From an uncultured Flavobacteriaceae bacterium (GTDB lineage Bacteria > Bacteroidota > Bacteroidia > Flavobacteriales > Flavobacteriaceae): a stretch of 64,000 bases of DNA. The notes beneath the pieces are model-generated. The model did not search any database and had not been told where the DNA came from. It was given only the letters and a program-made list of their open reading frames with translations. How positions within the stretch are numbered: position 1 is the stretch's first letter; every line of letters begins with the position of its first letter. The stretch covers positions 1-64,000 of the forward strand of contig CAJQLB010000012.1 in NCBI GenBank assembly GCA_905479065.1, in the 5' to 3' direction. The translations under genes and the position numbers were made by a program. This document shows, piece by piece, positions 62,189-64,000 of this stretch.

Positions 62189-63532
62189 CTATTGCGCTTG
62201 GAGATTCTTCGCAATTAATTCTACATCATCTAGTACTCTCAATAAATTACCGCTCCATAATTGACTAATGTCAGACTCCGTGTAACCCCTTTTTACTAAT
62301 TCTAGAGTTACGTTAAATGTTTCTGATGCATCATTCCAACCATCTACACCACCACCTCCGTCAAAATCACTACTAATGCCGACATGTTTTAAGCCTATTT
62401 TATCCACCATATAATCAATATGATCCACGAAATCTGAAACATTAACTTGAGGTGGAAAATCAGTCATACTTTTGACCTTGTCATCTACCAATGCCATTAC
62501 CATATTTCTGTTTTTTAAAAATTTATTCTGAGCGTTGCTGTCTAACTCTGAAAATTCAGGCCACGAATACCATCGGATATTTAATGAATCGATAACTGCA
62601 TCTCTAATTCCAGAAATTTTATCGTTATAAAGGTTCTGTTTCCTTTGGTTTACATATGTTTTAAAAGCGACTGTTTGGACAACACCGCCATTATCTTTTA
62701 TCCAAAAAAGTTGCTCATCATCCAAATTTCTACTGTGGTCGTTTAATGCTCTTGCCGAAGAATGAGAGGCGATTACAGGTGCTTTACTCAAAGTTATCAT
62801 TTGGCGAATCGCTTCTTTAGATGGGTGTGATATATCTATCATGATCCCCCATTTATTCATTTCAGCAATGACTTTTTTTCCAAAATCACTTAAACCGTTA
62901 TGCAACCAAACATCATCTTTTTCTCCTGTATTACTATCACTTAGCTGACTGTGACCATTATGTGCCAAGGACATGTATCGGCCACCCAAGTCATGAAATT
63001 TTTTCACATTATTAATATCCAAACCTATTGGATATCCGTTTTCAATACCAATCATCGCAACCTTTTTCCCTGATGCGTGGATTCGTTTTACATCTTCAGA
63101 AGTTACAGCTAGTTCAATTTCATTGGGTGCAATCTCAGTTACCAATCTTTTAATAGCATCAAACTTTGACATCGCATTGTCATAAGCGTTTTGATAACCG
63201 GTCTCTGTAAGTGAATCTTGCCCCGTGTAAACAACGAACCAAGCTACATCTAAACCGCCTTTATTCATTTTAGGCAAGGTTACTTGTGATCTTAAATCTT
63301 GAGTATAATTGACTGAATCTGTAAAATTATTTACATCAATATCACAGTGTGTATCTAAGGTAATGACACGGTTGTGTATATCTTTAGCCATCGCTAACAA
63401 TTGTTCTTGAGTCATATCAGAATCTTTTTGGTTTTCACATGACGAAAAGACTACTATTATGGTTAATAAATAAAATAAGAATGTCTTCTTAAAAGTTAAT
63501 TTAAGTTGAAATTTAGTGTTTAATTTCATCAT
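62189..63532 (-). CDS. Lipoprotein membrane dipeptidase (peptidase M19)
   Basis: 447 aa. A basic N-terminus and signal helix end in the lipobox FSSC with Cys32. The start could be either of two adjacent ATGs. Peptidase M19 motifs are His62 and Asp64 in LDTHCDID, MIGIENGYPIG near 158, LSLAHNG, HPSKEAI, ASHSSARAL near 257 and ISSDFDGGGGVDGW near 397; together these supply the two-zinc site. It cleaves dipeptides, including D-amino-acid ones, in the periplasm or at the cell surface. It is divergent from the S9A peptidase lipoprotein, also a peptide-degrading enzyme. Confidence 0.92.
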   Translation of the reverse strand: MMKLNTKFQLKLTFKKTFLFYLLTIIVVFSSCENQKDSDMTQEQLLAMAKDIHNRVITLDTHCDIDVNNFTDSVNYTQDLRSQVTLPKMNKGGLDVAWFVVYTGQDSLTETGYQNAYDNAMSKFDAIKRLVTEIAPNEIELAVTSEDVKRIHASGKKVAMIGIENGYPIGLDINNVKKFHDLGGRYMSLAHNGHSQLSDSNTGEKDDVWLHNGLSDFGKKVIAEMNKWGIMIDISHPSKEAIRQMITLSKAPVIASHSSARALNDHSRNLDDEQLFWIKDNGGVVQTVAFKTYVNQRKQNLYNDKISGIRDAVIDSLNIRWYSWPEFSELDSNAQNKFLKNRNMVMALVDDKVKSMTDFPPQVNVSDFVDHIDYMVDKIGLKHVGISSDFDGGGGVDGWNDASETFNVTLELVKRGYTESDISQLWSGNLLRVLDDVELIAKNLQAQ

Positions 63533-63556
63533 TGGTTAAGTTGTATTATGTTCCTT

Positions 63557-63564
63557 CAAAGATA
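63557..63564 (-). promoter_or_regulatory. -7 element TATCTTTG before the membrane dipeptidase gene
   Basis: Exact TAnnTTTG on the minus strand, 25 bases before the start codon. No clear TTG was found at -33. Confidence 0.4.
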
Positions 63565-63662
63565 CAAATAAAACAATTGTATTTATTTGCATTTATCACA
63601 TGTGAATAGTAAGGTAATTTCTATAAAATCATGTATTTTTATACTTTTATAAACACTATCAT

Positions 63663-64000
63663 ATGAAAACTAAATTACCTTTTTTAATCGGTCTCATATT
63701 TATTAATATGAGTTGCAAATTTGAACAAAAGAATGACAGCAGTATGTCTTCTAATAACGTGCCTGTTGCCAAAAAAATAAGTAAAGAAATTACTATTCAC
63801 AATGACACAAGAATAGATGATTATTTTTGGATGCGTTTAAGTGATGAACAAAAGAATGCTCAAAACCCAGATGATCAAACCAAAGATGTTTTAGCCTATT
63901 TAGAAGATGAAAACGATTATTTGAAAGCTTCAATGGCGCATACAAATGTTGTTCAAGACGAATTGTACAATGAAATGATAGGGCGCATAAAAAAAGATGA
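63663..64000 (+). CDS. Oligopeptidase B-like S9A peptidase lipoprotein, 5' part only
   Basis: ATG at 63663 opens a frame that runs off the window (112 codons visible). The signal peptide ends in the lipobox-like NMSC with Cys18. Residues about 37-112 match the N-terminus of S9A oligopeptidases: HNDTRIDDYFWMRLSD, VLAYLEDENDYLKASMAHT, then LYNEMIGRIKKD. The beta-propeller and catalytic domain lie outside. The family cuts peptides after basic residues. Few oligopeptidase B proteins are lipoproteins outside Bacteroidota. It is divergent from the M19 dipeptidase gene. Confidence 0.85.
   Translation, partial: MKTKLPFLIGLIFINMSCKFEQKNDSSMSSNNVPVAKKISKEITIHNDTRIDDYFWMRLSDEQKNAQNPDDQTKDVLAYLEDENDYLKASMAHTNVVQDELYNEMIGRIKKD

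Overview
The window is a stretch of chromosome from a low-GC member of the Bacteroidota, almost certainly a marine-type Flavobacteriaceae. Several things point there. Starts mostly lack Shine-Dalgarno sequences. Promoters match the flavobacterial pattern TTG-N(17-23)-TAnnTTTG, with near-perfect copies before the tRNA cluster and the fused keto-acid dehydrogenase gene. The genes themselves also fit: BshA, an LptD-like protein, the MlaD/(Fe-S) cluster, a DUF4159 protein, a one-chain E1 alpha/beta dehydrogenase, a GH3-beta-lactamase fusion, and many SPII lipoproteins. The genus cannot be fixed by eye.

Layout. 1-9.3 kb holds the tail of an exported-looking protein, a DksA/TraR zinc-finger protein, clpC divergent from gyrA plus a TPR protein, then a thiolase-C40 peptidase pair. 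9.4-11.9 kb holds a PgpH-type c-di-AMP phosphodiesterase and a tRNA-Ser/Pro/Arg operon with a clear promoter and terminator. 11.9-19.6 kb is the accessory-looking part: a long imperfect palindrome, a modular lipoprotein with an embedded Kazal-like domain, three SnoaL/NTF2-like lipoproteins, an exported AhpD-like protein, an acyltransferase and a DUF1566-like lipoprotein, most separated by strong hairpin terminators. 19.7-25 kb is a minus-strand run dominated by RNA-modifying enzymes (THUMP-like methyltransferase, TrmH/SpoU, RsmE, TsaD) with an AI-2E-type membrane protein and DUF4159. It is divergent from tamB, pfkA, gap and an N-acetylglucosamine kinase-like gene at 25.2-32.7 kb.

32.9-44 kb holds a DPP-IV-like peptidase, RidA, an LptD-like outer-membrane protein, and a probable seven-gene plus-strand operon: amidase, MlaD, a membrane (4Fe-4S)2 protein, a small exported protein, a HAD-like protein, a CCG-domain Fe-S protein and a 161-aa protein of unknown function. 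44-53 kb holds the GH3/beta-lactamase fusion, bshA, a GH109-like oxidoreductase-fold protein, a small beta-barrel, aroC, a dicarboxylate/amino-acid symporter and a DCC-family protein. 53.5-64 kb holds a MutS2 without Smr domain, ung, a four-gene minus-strand run (nucleoside phosphorylase, DUF1835, SUI1, 2OG-Fe oxygenase), the E1 alpha/beta fusion, a membrane dipeptidase and the first 112 codons of an oligopeptidase-B-like lipoprotein cut by the window end.

Most of the window is conserved core genome. No CRISPR array, insertion sequence, prophage or recognisable defence island was seen. The least explained elements are the palindrome at 11911-11994, the Kazal-containing lipoprotein beside it, the NTF2-like lipoprotein cluster, and the split heterodisulfide-reductase-like Fe-S module in the MlaD operon. 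Several starts were moved from the longest frame to an internal ATG (PgpH, RsmE, TsaD, GH3 fusion, E1 fusion, 13762 lipoprotein). Several genes appear to start with TTG or GTG.
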